Assembly: GCA_910588505.1 (NCBI GenBank)
Contig: CAJUPQ010000037.1
Location: 1 to 30,675 of the forward strand
From: an uncultured Hungatella sp.
GTDB taxonomy: Bacteria > Bacillota > Clostridia > Lachnospirales > Lachnospiraceae
Length of the DNA: 30,675 nt
Direction: 5' to 3'
This document shows positions 24,065 to 30,675 of the stretch, one piece after another. Position 1 is the stretch's first letter; every line of letters begins with the position of its first letter. A model generated the notes under the pieces. That model did no database searches. It had not been told where the DNA came from and saw only the letters and a program-made list of their open reading frames with translations. Both the position numbers and the translations under genes were made by a program.

Positions 24065-24646
24065 TCATCGTTTTCTTGCCAGCAGATTAACCCATACCGT
24101 ATCATGGCCGCTTCTGGCGTCCTCGGTCTCCCACGTTTTTAAGATCTCAAAAAGGCCTGTCCTGGATATCATGGAGGTAAGGCTGTCTATGGTGTAATCC
24201 GTAAAATACCGCTCCCCCCGAAAGCCCTCAAACTCGCCCTTTTTCACTGACACATACAGCACGCCCCGGCTGCACAGCGCGTCATGGACCCGTCCCAGGA
24301 TCTCCGGCATCTCATTTTTAGGAACATGGACCAGAGCGCCGCAGGCCCAGATACCGTCAAACACATCCTCGAACTCCATGTCCTCATATGACATCAAAAG
24401 CACATCCAGCCCAGTATGTATCTCCGCCAGCTTGCACATCTCCTCCGATGCGTCCAAAGGCGTCACGTCATATCCCATGTCGTACATGATCAGGGAATCC
24501 CTTCCGGAACCGCAGCCCAGGTCAAGGATGGTATCTCCCTCCTCCAAAAGCTCCAGAAACTCTCCCATGATCTCGCTCATGTCGGCATCAACGGTATCCT
24601 CATATACCTTTGCAGCATATTTATTATAATATTCTATCGAGTCCAA
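24065..24646 (-). CDS. Class I SAM-dependent methyltransferase
   Basis: The 193-residue protein has the S-adenosylmethionine-binding motif DLGCGSGRDS (about 42-51) and acidic D-x-S-x-x-M motif II (VTPLDASEEM, about 59-68), with the usual Rossmann layout to ISRTGLFEIL near 160-169. The substrate is unknown. The start is a TTG at 24646 with AGGAGG six bases upstream. It begins 10 bases after cvfB, so it is in the same operon and may act on a similar target class (RNA or protein), but that is speculation. Confidence 0.9.
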   Translation of the reverse strand: MDSIEYYNKYAAKVYEDTVDADMSEIMGEFLELLEEGDTILDLGCGSGRDSLIMYDMGYDVTPLDASEEMCKLAEIHTGLDVLLMSYEDMEFEDVFDGIWACGALVHVPKNEMPEILGRVHDALCSRGVLYVSVKKGEFEGFRGERYFTDYTIDSLTSMISRTGLFEILKTWETEDARSGHDTVWVNLLARKR

Positions 24647-24656
24647 GACGATCCTC

Positions 24657-25490
24657 CTATATCCTTTCTATGGTCTTTTCCGTAATCTTGATCTTGCCTT
24701 CCTTCAGCAGACGTCCCACTGCCCTCTTAAAGGCATTTTTACTTAAATGAAACTCCCTCTTGATAGTCTCCGGCGACGCTTTATCGTTGAACGGCAGCAC
24801 GCCGTCAAACTCATCCAGCACCTTAAGCACAAGCCGGGAATCCGTGTCCATCTGAAGGTAGGCTTTCTCCCTTGGGCTTAGATCCAGCTTGCCGTCCTCC
24901 CGGACTTTCAGGACCCTGGCCTCCACCTTATCGCCCTCCCTTAAATCCCCGTACAGTTCCCTGGCAGGAATCAGCCCGTAATACCGGTTGTCCACCGCCA
25001 CGAAAGCCCCGATGTCCGGATTGATCTCATAGATGGTCCCTGTCACTTTATCATCCTTGCCATAAGGCGGTTCATTGCTCATATAGGCGTAAACCCGCAT
25101 AGTCGCCGCCAGACGTCCGCTTTTATCTACATACAGAGCCACCAGGCACTCCTCGCCGGGGCGGACCCTGTAAGTCTGTTCCTTAAATGGAAGCAACAGT
25201 TCCTTCTCCAGCCCCATATCCAGAAACGCCCCGATCTTTCCCACATCTTTGACCTTCAACACCGCCGTCTGGCCGATCCGGATCTTTGCATCCTCCACAG
25301 TGGCGATGAGCCGATCCTGTGAATCCTTGTAGATAAAGACCTCCAGCTTGTCCCCGATGCAGGTTCCCGGCGGAACCTGCTTTTTCGGAAGCAGCACTGC
25401 CGTCTCATCTCCCGCCTTCTCGCTTAGATAAACCCCGAACTCCTTTTGGCGGACAACTTCCAAAAGCTGCCGCTTTCCTAATTCAATCAT
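24657..25490 (-). CDS. cvfB: CvfB/YitL family S1 RNA-binding protein
   Basis: The 277-residue protein has tandem S1-like OB folds (about 65-130 with KIRIGQTAVLKVKDVGKIGAFLDMGLEKELLLPF broken into VKDVGKIGAFLDMGL, and a second with YEINPDIGAFVAVDNRYYGLIPA near 165-187) and a C-terminal winged-helix segment (about 225-277; RLLKEGKIKI). This is the CvfB layout; the Staphylococcus homologue binds RNA and affects virulence gene expression. Here it is flanked by the thioesterase (9-base gap) and methyltransferase (10-base gap). GAGGA is six bases before the ATG. Confidence 0.9.
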   Translation of the reverse strand: MIELGKRQLLEVVRQKEFGVYLSEKAGDETAVLLPKKQVPPGTCIGDKLEVFIYKDSQDRLIATVEDAKIRIGQTAVLKVKDVGKIGAFLDMGLEKELLLPFKEQTYRVRPGEECLVALYVDKSGRLAATMRVYAYMSNEPPYGKDDKVTGTIYEINPDIGAFVAVDNRYYGLIPARELYGDLREGDKVEARVLKVREDGKLDLSPREKAYLQMDTDSRLVLKVLDEFDGVLPFNDKASPETIKREFHLSKNAFKRAVGRLLKEGKIKITEKTIERI

Positions 25491-25499
25491 TCTCTATCC

Positions 25500-26207
25500 T
25501 CATTCCCGCAGCATAATGACTGCATAGGCCCCGCCCTGGTGGTCACACAAAGCCGTCACATATCCGTCCTGGCTTTTTGTAACCCTTGGTATCATATAGT
25601 CTCCCAAGACTGCCGCCTTTTTATACTCCGCCCGAAGTTCCCTCACCACAAAATCTTCCGGCAGAAGTTCCTTTGCGATCTCTACATACCGGGCATTGTT
25701 CACATGATGGTTGGTGTCTAAGTGGTGCCTGGTGATCCTGATCCCCTCCCGCTCCTCATACACATCCGGTACCGTGATCCGCCGGGAACCATAATCCATG
25801 TCAAGGCGCAGCCCTGGCTCCCCGTAGCCTTCTATATCTTCCTTCTGCGCCCTCACAGGCCTCTGCCGCTTTGTGTCATAGAAAAACCAGATCGAATTGG
25901 CTTTCACCAGATAAGCTCCGTCCGGATCCTGTATGGCGAAATTGCGGTAGCCGTAGATCCCTTTAAACTCATACGGCCAGGTACTGATCACGATCCGCTC
26001 CCCCAAAACAGGATACCGGTCTATGGCGATCTGCCAGGAGGTAACCCACCACGCCCGGTCATGGGCTGTCAGATACCGGATCCCTATGCCCAAGTCCTCT
26101 GATTGAAATGTAGAGCAGTCCTGGAGATAGTTCAACACTCCTGTAAGAGACAGGCGCCCATTCTCATCCGTCTCACTGTAACGTACTCTGCTGTCAAAAT
26201 GATACAT
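25500..26207 (-). CDS. Acyl-ACP thioesterase
   Basis: The 235-residue protein is an acyl-acyl carrier protein thioesterase with two hotdog domains (about 1-130 and 145-235). The second contains the signature DTNHHVNNARYVE (about 162-174) around the catalytic Asn/His region, and the first begins with the typical VRYSETDENGRLSL. It releases free fatty acids from ACP at the end of fatty acid synthesis. It is the first gene of the operon with cvfB and the methyltransferase; an apparent sigma-A promoter precedes it. Confidence 0.9.
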   Translation of the reverse strand: MYHFDSRVRYSETDENGRLSLTGVLNYLQDCSTFQSEDLGIGIRYLTAHDRAWWVTSWQIAIDRYPVLGERIVISTWPYEFKGIYGYRNFAIQDPDGAYLVKANSIWFFYDTKRQRPVRAQKEDIEGYGEPGLRLDMDYGSRRITVPDVYEEREGIRITRHHLDTNHHVNNARYVEIAKELLPEDFVVRELRAEYKKAAVLGDYMIPRVTKSQDGYVTALCDHQGGAYAVIMLRE

Positions 26208-26241
26208 CTCCTCTGCTCTCCTTCAAACAAAAATCAGTACC

Positions 26242-26270
26242 ATTATATAGTATTTTAGCGGGATTGTCCA
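26242..26270 (-). promoter_or_regulatory. Promoter of thioesterase-cvfB-methyltransferase-yitT operon
   Basis: TGGACA (26270-26265), 17 bp, TATAAT (26247-26242) on the minus strand, about 35 bases before the thioesterase ATG. Confidence 0.85.
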
Positions 26271-26321
26271 GATTCTCCTGCGGTTTCTTGGGTTTTAAGT
26301 TATTACTGCTTATCATATGAA

Positions 26322-26360
26322 CAAAAAAACAAGAAACATCCTATAAAAGACGTTTCTTGT
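26322..26360 (-). terminator. Terminator after tRNA-Gln
   Basis: ACAAGAAAC and GTTTCTTGT form a perfect 9-bp stem (26360-26352 and 26337-26329) followed on the minus strand by seven U residues. Confidence 0.9.
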
Positions 26361-26369
26361 CTCTCTTAA

Positions 26370-26441
26370 CTGGGCTACAAGGATTCGAACCTTGAAATGA
26401 CGGAGTCAGAGTCCGTTGCCTTACCATTTGGCGATAGCCCA
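26370..26441 (-). tRNA. tRNA-Gln (CTG)
   Basis: The minus strand folds as a complete cloverleaf of 72 bases without CCA: acceptor TGGGCTA / TAGCCCA with discriminator G, anticodon stem ACGGA / TCCGT around the loop CTCTGAC (anticodon CTG), and T-arm AAGG-TTCGAAT-CCTT. It has its own promoter and terminator. Confidence 0.95.
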
Positions 26442-26480
26442 ATCTCACTTTCTTACCGCCGTATCCCGGCGACGTGTTAC

Positions 26481-26509
26481 ATTATATAACACCCTTAAAG
26501 ATTCGTCAA
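26481..26509 (-). promoter_or_regulatory. Promoter of tRNA-Gln
   Basis: TTGACG (26509-26504), 17 bp, TATAAT (26486-26481) on the minus strand, about 40 bases before the tRNA 5' end. Confidence 0.9.
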
Positions 26510-26537
26510 CCCCTTTTTTCAAATTTTTTCATTTTTT

Positions 26538-27131
26538 TCAAAAATACGTACAGTCTGGCATAATCTCCCCCTCCAACAGCTTTTGCAGCCTTTTTAACGC
26601 CCTCCGGTATTTGGAGAGCACGGTTGACAGCGGGAGCCCAAGATACTCCGCGATCTCCCGATGCTTCATATTGCCTGCGTCGTGAAGCAGCACGATGTTT
26701 CTCTCATCCTCCCCCAGAACCGCCAGGGCGTCTAAAAGCATCTGCTTTTCCGGCGCCAGCTCAATGTTTGAACACAGCTCTCCCGGCTCTTCCGATTCCA
26801 AATCCTCATAACTGATATAGGGGTGCTCTTTTTGCTTTCTCAGCCTCATATAACAGAGATTCCTGGCAATGGTCAAAAGCCAGGCCATAGGCTTTCCCTC
26901 CGACTCGTACCGTTTTACCTGATTCCAGGCTGTCAGGTACGTATCCTGCATCACTTCCTCCGCGTCCTGGGGATGCTTAAGGATCGACAGGGCATAGCTG
27001 TAGATCCCCTTTGCCGTCAACTCATACAGCCTGCGAAACGCCTCCCGATCTCCTGTTTTCATCAACAGCAAAAGCCGGTCCTCCTCGGTCCGGCTCTTGT
27101 CATATGCTTCCTTGCCTACCACTCTCTCCAT
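26538..27131 (-). CDS. ECF-type RNA polymerase sigma factor
   Basis: The protein of about 197 residues has sigma region 2 (about 30-95; LSILKHPQDAEEVMQDTYLTAW, with EVMQDTYLTAW as the core) and region 4 (about 135-190; EDERNIVLLHDAGNMKHREIAEYLGLPLSTV, with AEYLGLPLSTVLSKYRRALKR). It would direct RNA polymerase to a small regulon. No anti-sigma gene follows: the next feature is tRNA-Gln. It starts about 22 bases after the CDF transporter gene and is probably co-transcribed with it. The ATG at 27131 is preferred over 27140 because GAGGG touches the earlier one directly. Confidence 0.88.
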   Translation of the reverse strand: MERVVGKEAYDKSRTEEDRLLLLMKTGDREAFRRLYELTAKGIYSYALSILKHPQDAEEVMQDTYLTAWNQVKRYESEGKPMAWLLTIARNLCYMRLRKQKEHPYISYEDLESEEPGELCSNIELAPEKQMLLDALAVLGEDERNIVLLHDAGNMKHREIAEYLGLPLSTVLSKYRRALKRLQKLLEGEIMPDCTYF

Positions 27132-27153
27132 GCATGCCATCCCTCACCGATCA

Positions 27154-28344
27154 TCAGATTGATTCCGGATCCTCCGCGCAGAAGCTGTTCTCCATGGTCA
27201 TGATACAGCAGAACCTTGAATCCCGCATACGCATCTCCTCCGAAACCCTGGTTCTTAGTGTATCCCGCATGGCCTCATTATAATCCCTCGGAACCACAAG
27301 ATCAAAGATTAAATTGATCCGCCGGCTTCCGTCCACCACCCGAAGATCATGAAACTCCAGTCTGGAATCAAGTCCTTCCAGCACATGGGCCACTTCTTTC
27401 TTGATAGCTGTCACCTGTTCATTGTGCGTCTCCACAGGGTCCATGTGGATCACCAGGAAGATCCCCAGCTTTTTCAGACATTCCCGCTCAATGGTATCCA
27501 CGATCTCATGGCTCACCTCAATATTTTCATCGCTTGGCACCTCCGCATGGATGGACGCCATACTCTTTGAGGGCCCGTAATTGTGGACGATCAGGTCATG
27601 GGTGCCTACGATCCCCTCATACTGCTCCACAAACTCCTTGATCTCTCTGTACACCTTAGGGTCAATCGCTTCCCCGATCAGGGGAGCCAGGGTATCCTTG
27701 GCAATATTGATCCCGGCTATCATAACCGCCACCGACACTGCCAGCCCTATGACGCCGTCAATATTCACTCCCCATATGCCAAATACCACCAGGGACACCA
27801 TAGTAGCCCCGGTGGCCGCCACATCCCCCAGAGAATCTGCCGCTGTCGCCATCATCACAGTAGAATGAATCCTTTTTCCCAAAGTCCGGTTAAACATCCC
27901 CATCCAAAACTTCACCCCGATGGACAACAGCAAAATGACCATGGATATCTGGCTAAACACCATATCCTGGGGATTCCGTATCTTCCCAATGGAATTCTTA
28001 AACAAAGAAAATCCCACCTGAATCACAATAAACGCCACAATAAACGCCGAGATATATTCAATCCTCCCATGGCCAAAGGGATGGTCCTCATCCGCTGGCT
28101 TCTGGGCCATCTTCACCCCCACAAAGCTGATAATGGAGGACGCGGCGTCCGACAGATTATTAAACGCGTCCGCCATAACGGAAATACTGTGTGCCATGAT
28201 CCCGATCATAAGCTTTGCGGCAAACAGCACCAGATTGCAGCAGATCCCCACAACGCTGGCCAGCACCCCGTAGGCGGTTCTCACCTGGGCGTTCTCCGTA
28301 TTTTCATGATCCTTTATAAACCGTCTCACCAAATGCTCTGTCAT
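27154..28344 (-). CDS. Cation diffusion facilitator (CDF) metal transporter
   Basis: The 396-residue protein has six membrane helices and the typical CDF metal-site motifs: MADAFNNLSDAASS (about 57-70) and AADSLGDVAATGA (about 170-182), with the HPFGHGRIEY loop between helices. A cytoplasmic C-terminal domain (about 230-396) follows and is longer than in the smallest CDFs. Such proteins export Zn, Mn, Co, Cd or Fe in exchange for protons; the metal cannot be predicted. The ATG at 28344 has GGGAG five bases upstream and overlaps the 3' end of truA by 41 bases; upstream ATGs are inside truA. Confidence 0.92.
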   Translation of the reverse strand: MTEHLVRRFIKDHENTENAQVRTAYGVLASVVGICCNLVLFAAKLMIGIMAHSISVMADAFNNLSDAASSIISFVGVKMAQKPADEDHPFGHGRIEYISAFIVAFIVIQVGFSLFKNSIGKIRNPQDMVFSQISMVILLLSIGVKFWMGMFNRTLGKRIHSTVMMATAADSLGDVAATGATMVSLVVFGIWGVNIDGVIGLAVSVAVMIAGINIAKDTLAPLIGEAIDPKVYREIKEFVEQYEGIVGTHDLIVHNYGPSKSMASIHAEVPSDENIEVSHEIVDTIERECLKKLGIFLVIHMDPVETHNEQVTAIKKEVAHVLEGLDSRLEFHDLRVVDGSRRINLIFDLVVPRDYNEAMRDTLRTRVSEEMRMRDSRFCCIMTMENSFCAEDPESI

Positions 28345-29125
28345 CCCCGCTCCCTTCCTCCTCCCCATGGCAGAATATCTCCTGGTCATAGACAACTTTC
28401 ATCAGAAATAATCCCTTAGCCGGAGCCGTAAATCCGGCCTCTCTCCGGTTAGATTCTTCCAAAAGCCCCTCCATGGAGCCGGATTCCCGTTTTCCCTGTC
28501 CCACCTCGATCAGGGTTCCCGTTAAGATCCGCACCATATTGTGCAGAAACCCGTCGCCGGTCACGCGGATCTCCAACAGCGTCCCATGAGGTATGATGTC
28601 CAGGGAGCTTATTGTCCTCACCGTAGATTTCTTTTTGCTCTTCCCTGTACAGAAGCTTCCGAAATCGTGAGTTCCGCACAGAACCCCCGCCGCCTGCCTC
28701 ATAGCCTCCACATCCAGTCTCTCCCCCAGAGTATAGATGTATTTTCTCTGAAATACCGGGCTCTTTCCGGCCGTATCGATCCAATAAGCATAGGTCTTTT
28801 CCCTGGCCCACAGGCGGCTGTGAAACCGCTCCGGCACAACTGCCGTCTTAATCACCCGGATATCCTCCGGCAGATATTGGTTCAGATACCTGTGTACCTC
28901 CTCTTTTGTCATCTCTGTGTCCAGATACACATTGGCCACCTGCCCCCTGGCATGGACCCCCGCGTCTGTCCTTCCAGACCCGTGGATCTCTTGAAAAGTC
29001 CCTGTCATCTTTTCCAGGACCCGCTCCAGCTTTCCCTGGATGGTATTGTCATTGCCCGCCTGTCTCTGCCAGCCGTCATAGCGGCTTCCGTCATACTCCA
29101 CCAAAAAGCACAGATTCCTTTTCAT
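28304..29125 (-). CDS. truA: tRNA pseudouridine synthase TruA
   Basis: TruA makes pseudouridine at positions 38-40 of the tRNA anticodon arm. The 273-residue protein has VEYDGSRYDGWQRQ near the start (9-22), the catalytic GSGRTDAGVHARGQ (about 50-63, Asp56), and FLHNMVRILTGTLIEVG near 203-219. The last 25-30 residues are extra compared with the usual 245-255, and they overlap the start of the CDF gene. The ATG overlaps the stop codon of the VanZ-like gene (ATGA), so translation is coupled. Confidence 0.95.
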   Translation of the reverse strand: MKRNLCFLVEYDGSRYDGWQRQAGNDNTIQGKLERVLEKMTGTFQEIHGSGRTDAGVHARGQVANVYLDTEMTKEEVHRYLNQYLPEDIRVIKTAVVPERFHSRLWAREKTYAYWIDTAGKSPVFQRKYIYTLGERLDVEAMRQAAGVLCGTHDFGSFCTGKSKKKSTVRTISSLDIIPHGTLLEIRVTGDGFLHNMVRILTGTLIEVGQGKRESGSMEGLLEESNRREAGFTAPAKGLFLMKVVYDQEIFCHGEEEGSGDDRAFGETVYKGS

Positions 29126-29592
29126 CGCGATCTCTCACCTCTTCTCCTCAACAACCAGTATATCCCTCCCATGGCCAAAAATCCGGTAAACGCTCCTGCC
29201 GCGTCCAGCCACACGTCGCTGATCTGCCCTGACCGCCCCTCGGTAAATAATTGAAGAGTTTCATCCACCAAAGGTATCATAACGCCCATCCAACACTGGA
29301 AAACCCTTCTCATGACATCCCCTGCCGGATACTGCCGCAGGGTAATCCCCAGCAGCCCTCCAAAAACCGTATATTCCGCAAAATGCGCCGTCTTTCTGAC
29401 CAGATGCTCAGTGATCCAGCTTCCCCCCATCCCGATCCACTGAACCATCCCAAGGATCATCCGAAGCACGCCGCCGCTCTGCCTGGATGATTCGTCTGCC
29501 GGCGTCAGAGAATTGTGAAAAATAAATCCCACATACAAAATCAGTATGATTGTCCAGATCCATCTTTCTTTTATCCACCGCTTTTCTTCCAT
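29122..29592 (-). CDS. VanZ-like family membrane protein
   Basis: The 156-residue protein has four likely membrane segments and the VanZ-family pattern: FHNSLTPADESS near 24-35, TEHLVRKTAHFAEYTVFGGL (core RKTAHFAEY) near 60-80, and VDETLQLFTEGRSGQISDVWLD (core DETLQLFTEGRSG) near 108-130. VanZ confers low-level teicoplanin resistance in enterococci, but most members are of unknown function and this one should not be read as a resistance gene. It is the first gene of the vanZ-like-truA-CDF-sigma unit. Confidence 0.9.
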   Translation of the reverse strand: MEEKRWIKERWIWTIILILYVGFIFHNSLTPADESSRQSGGVLRMILGMVQWIGMGGSWITEHLVRKTAHFAEYTVFGGLLGITLRQYPAGDVMRRVFQCWMGVMIPLVDETLQLFTEGRSGQISDVWLDAAGAFTGFLAMGGIYWLLRRRGERSR

Positions 29593-29637
29593 GATCTTTG
29601 CCCCGCTTTCCGGCTTTTATCCCTGTCAACTCGGGCT

Positions 29638-29666
29638 ATTTTATCACATCCGGAAAGTTCTGGCAA
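29638..29666 (-). promoter_or_regulatory. Promoter of VanZ-like-truA-CDF-sigma operon
   Basis: TTGCCA (29666-29661), 17 bp, TAAAAT (29643-29638) on the minus strand, about 46 bases before the first ATG; TGA precedes the -10 hexamer, giving an extended -10. Confidence 0.8.
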
Positions 29667-29696
29667 GAATAAAGAGTCCGGTGCGCCCTATGAAAC

Positions 29697-29730
29697 AAAA
29701 AAAGGAAGTCCCGAACTACACAGGACTTCC
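29697..29730 (-). terminator. Terminator after the PTS gene remnant
   Basis: GGAAGTCC and GGACTTCC pair (29730-29723 and 29711-29704) with an 11-base loop, followed on the minus strand by seven U residues. Confidence 0.88.
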
Positions 29731-29737
29731 CACATAT

Positions 29738-30448
29738 TTACGAAAGCTGATCCAATACCCATCCCACATCATCTGTGGTCTTAAGGGTTTCAAGCAGCGC
29801 CGCGTCCTCCAAAAGCGTACACAGTTTGCTCAGAAGATCCAGGTGCTCATCTCCGATCCCTGCAATGCCAAACACCAGCTGGACCTGGGGCGCGGACTTC
29901 TTTGCCCTGTCAGCCAAGGTAGTCTGGACCACGGCAATATCGCAGTCAGCGGGAATATTATCCACAGAAGTGTTGGCAACCGTAATATCCGGACGCCCGG
30001 CCTTAATGCGGTTGCGGAACTTAGTAGCCCCCATGGCGGAAGAGCCCATTCCGGCGTCGCAGGCAAAGATGATCTTTTTGATCTCCGTCGATTTCTCAAT
30101 GGTTCCCGGCACCACTGCCAGTCCCTTTGCCTGGGCCTTCCTGGAAGCCATCTCATTTTGCGCCTCCTCCAGGCTCTTGCTTCCGGCCATCCGCACAAAC
30201 ACCGAAGCAATGGCAAAAGAAATCCCGGCCGAAAAAGCGATTCCTACCAGGATCCTAAGCATATCCGGCCCTGGAGCCATCATCATGTACGCAATGATCG
30301 ACCCCGGAGAAGCCGGCCCCACCAGACCGCATCCCGTCATATTAAACCAAAATATGGCGGCGATATTGCCTATGATGGGCGCTATGATCACCCGAGGGTT
30401 CATGAGAATATACGGAAAATGAAAAAGATGGCCTAAGCTGGATGCCAT
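29738..30448 (-). pseudogene. Broken mannitol-type PTS permease (end of IIC, IIB, tail of IIA)
   Basis: The 236-codon frame begins inside a IIC membrane domain (LMNPRVIIAPIIG, GLVGPASPGSIIAY, about 16-54), continues with a IIB domain (125-190; IIFACDAGMGSSAMG with the phosphorylated Cys130; NTSVDNIPADCDIAV), and then joins the last 45 residues of a IIA domain (191-236; LVFGIAGIGDEHLDLLSKL) without the His-containing first two thirds of IIA. Normal MtlA is about 470 (IICB) or 640 (IICBA) residues. Two deletions would explain this: one removing the first part of IIC (edge near 30416) and one between IIB and the IIA tail (near 29878). It still ends at a good terminator. The start codon shown is only the first ATG in frame. 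Confidence 0.75.
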
Positions 30449-30584
30449 TTACCGGAGATTTCTATGTGGGGGAGCAGGACAGAATACTGAGACACTCATT
30501 GAGCGGGATAAAGAAGACGATACATTTGGGGGTTGGGCATGAAAGGTTCCCTCCTTTGCAGCAATAGGGCCAATATTAAACACC
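30449..30584. other. Unassigned stretch between PTS remnant and tRNA-Gly
   Basis: No gene can be supported. On the minus strand an AAAGGAGGGAACCTTTC site stands before an ATG at 30540, but the frame stops after 14 codons. The plus strand has a 41-codon frame (30442-30567) without a ribosome binding site. Both may be remains of genes lost with the start of the PTS gene. Confidence 0.4.
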
Positions 30585-30616
30585 AAAAAAGGAAACGCTG
30601 TAAAATCAACGTTTCC
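30585..30616 (-). terminator. Terminator after tRNA-Gly
   Basis: GGAAACG and CGTTTCC pair (30616-30610 and 30597-30591) with a 12-base loop, then six U residues on the minus strand. Confidence 0.85.
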
Positions 30617-30629
30617 GATGTTTTTTCTA

Positions 30630-30675
30630 AGCGCGAGACGGGATTCGAACCCGCGACCCTCGCCTTGGCAAGGCG
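30630..30675 (-). tRNA. tRNA-Gly (GCC), partial
   Basis: The minus strand shows the anticodon stem-loop CGCC-TTGCCAA-GGCG (anticodon GCC), the T-arm CGGGTTCGAATCCCG, and the acceptor 3' strand CTCGCGC with discriminator U. The 5' half runs past the right edge of the window. Confidence 0.92.

Noticed and set aside
29122..29592. VanZ-like protein as a glycopeptide resistance gene
   Set aside because: No vanHAX or vanRS genes are present and the family is mostly of unknown function.
30442..30567. Plus-strand 41-codon frame near the right edge
   Set aside because: No ribosome binding site and no recognised motif; listed only as possible debris.

Overview
The window looks like a chromosome segment of a low-to-mid GC clostridial Firmicute, most likely Lachnospiraceae (Clostridium cluster XIVa). 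This rests on gene content and order (recA-recX, a tyrosine T-box in front of tyrS, a CdaR/PucR-type regulator next to ftsEX, an acyl-ACP thioesterase, CvfB), strong AAGGAGG-type ribosome binding sites, sigma-A promoters with 17-bp spacers and a Firmicutes-type LexA box. No database search was possible. Nearly all genes are on the minus strand; only three (PH-domain protein, DAHP synthase, HPr-like protein; 5353-7512) are on the plus strand.

Layout, left to right. 1-2277: recX and recA behind a LexA-controlled promoter, plus a promoter firing out of the left edge. 2278-5260: tyrS with its T-box leader, then yaaA and a membrane zinc-ribbon protein in one operon. 5287-7600: the plus-strand island; the DAHP synthase leader carries a 150-bp inverted-repeat element flanked by a 9-bp direct repeat, which looks like a small non-autonomous mobile element. 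7604-10709: uppP and ung, then hisF and hisH. 10704-11907: a degenerate sirtuin-like protein and a shortened ToxN/TenpN-like toxin whose leader has promoter, short RNA and terminator in the order of a type III toxin-antitoxin system. 11908-14982: a secreted GH25 muramidase with cell-wall-binding repeats and a FucO-type alcohol dehydrogenase. 15156-21714: a long co-directional run of CdaR-like regulator, ftsE, ftsX, S41 protease, GNAT, RlmI-type methyltransferase and TetR regulator. 21844-22956: a lone MsmK/UgpC-type sugar ABC ATPase. 23155-26270: thioesterase, cvfB, methyltransferase and YitT-type membrane protein as one operon. 26370-29666: tRNA-Gln, an ECF sigma factor, a CDF metal transporter, truA and a VanZ-like protein. 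29694-30675: a broken mannitol/fructitol-type PTS gene next to a partial tRNA-Gly.

Most of the window is ordinary housekeeping chromosome: DNA repair, translation, aromatic and histidine biosynthesis, cell division and envelope. I do not see a large undescribed system. The parts that most deserve checking are the inverted-repeat element in the DAHP synthase leader (5884-6051), the putative type III toxin-antitoxin remnant (11404-11877), the HPr-like protein with a changed active site and an Asp at the regulatory serine position (7267-7512), the sirtuin-like protein lacking canonical catalytic motifs (10704-11336), and the doubly deleted PTS gene at a tRNA (29738-30448).
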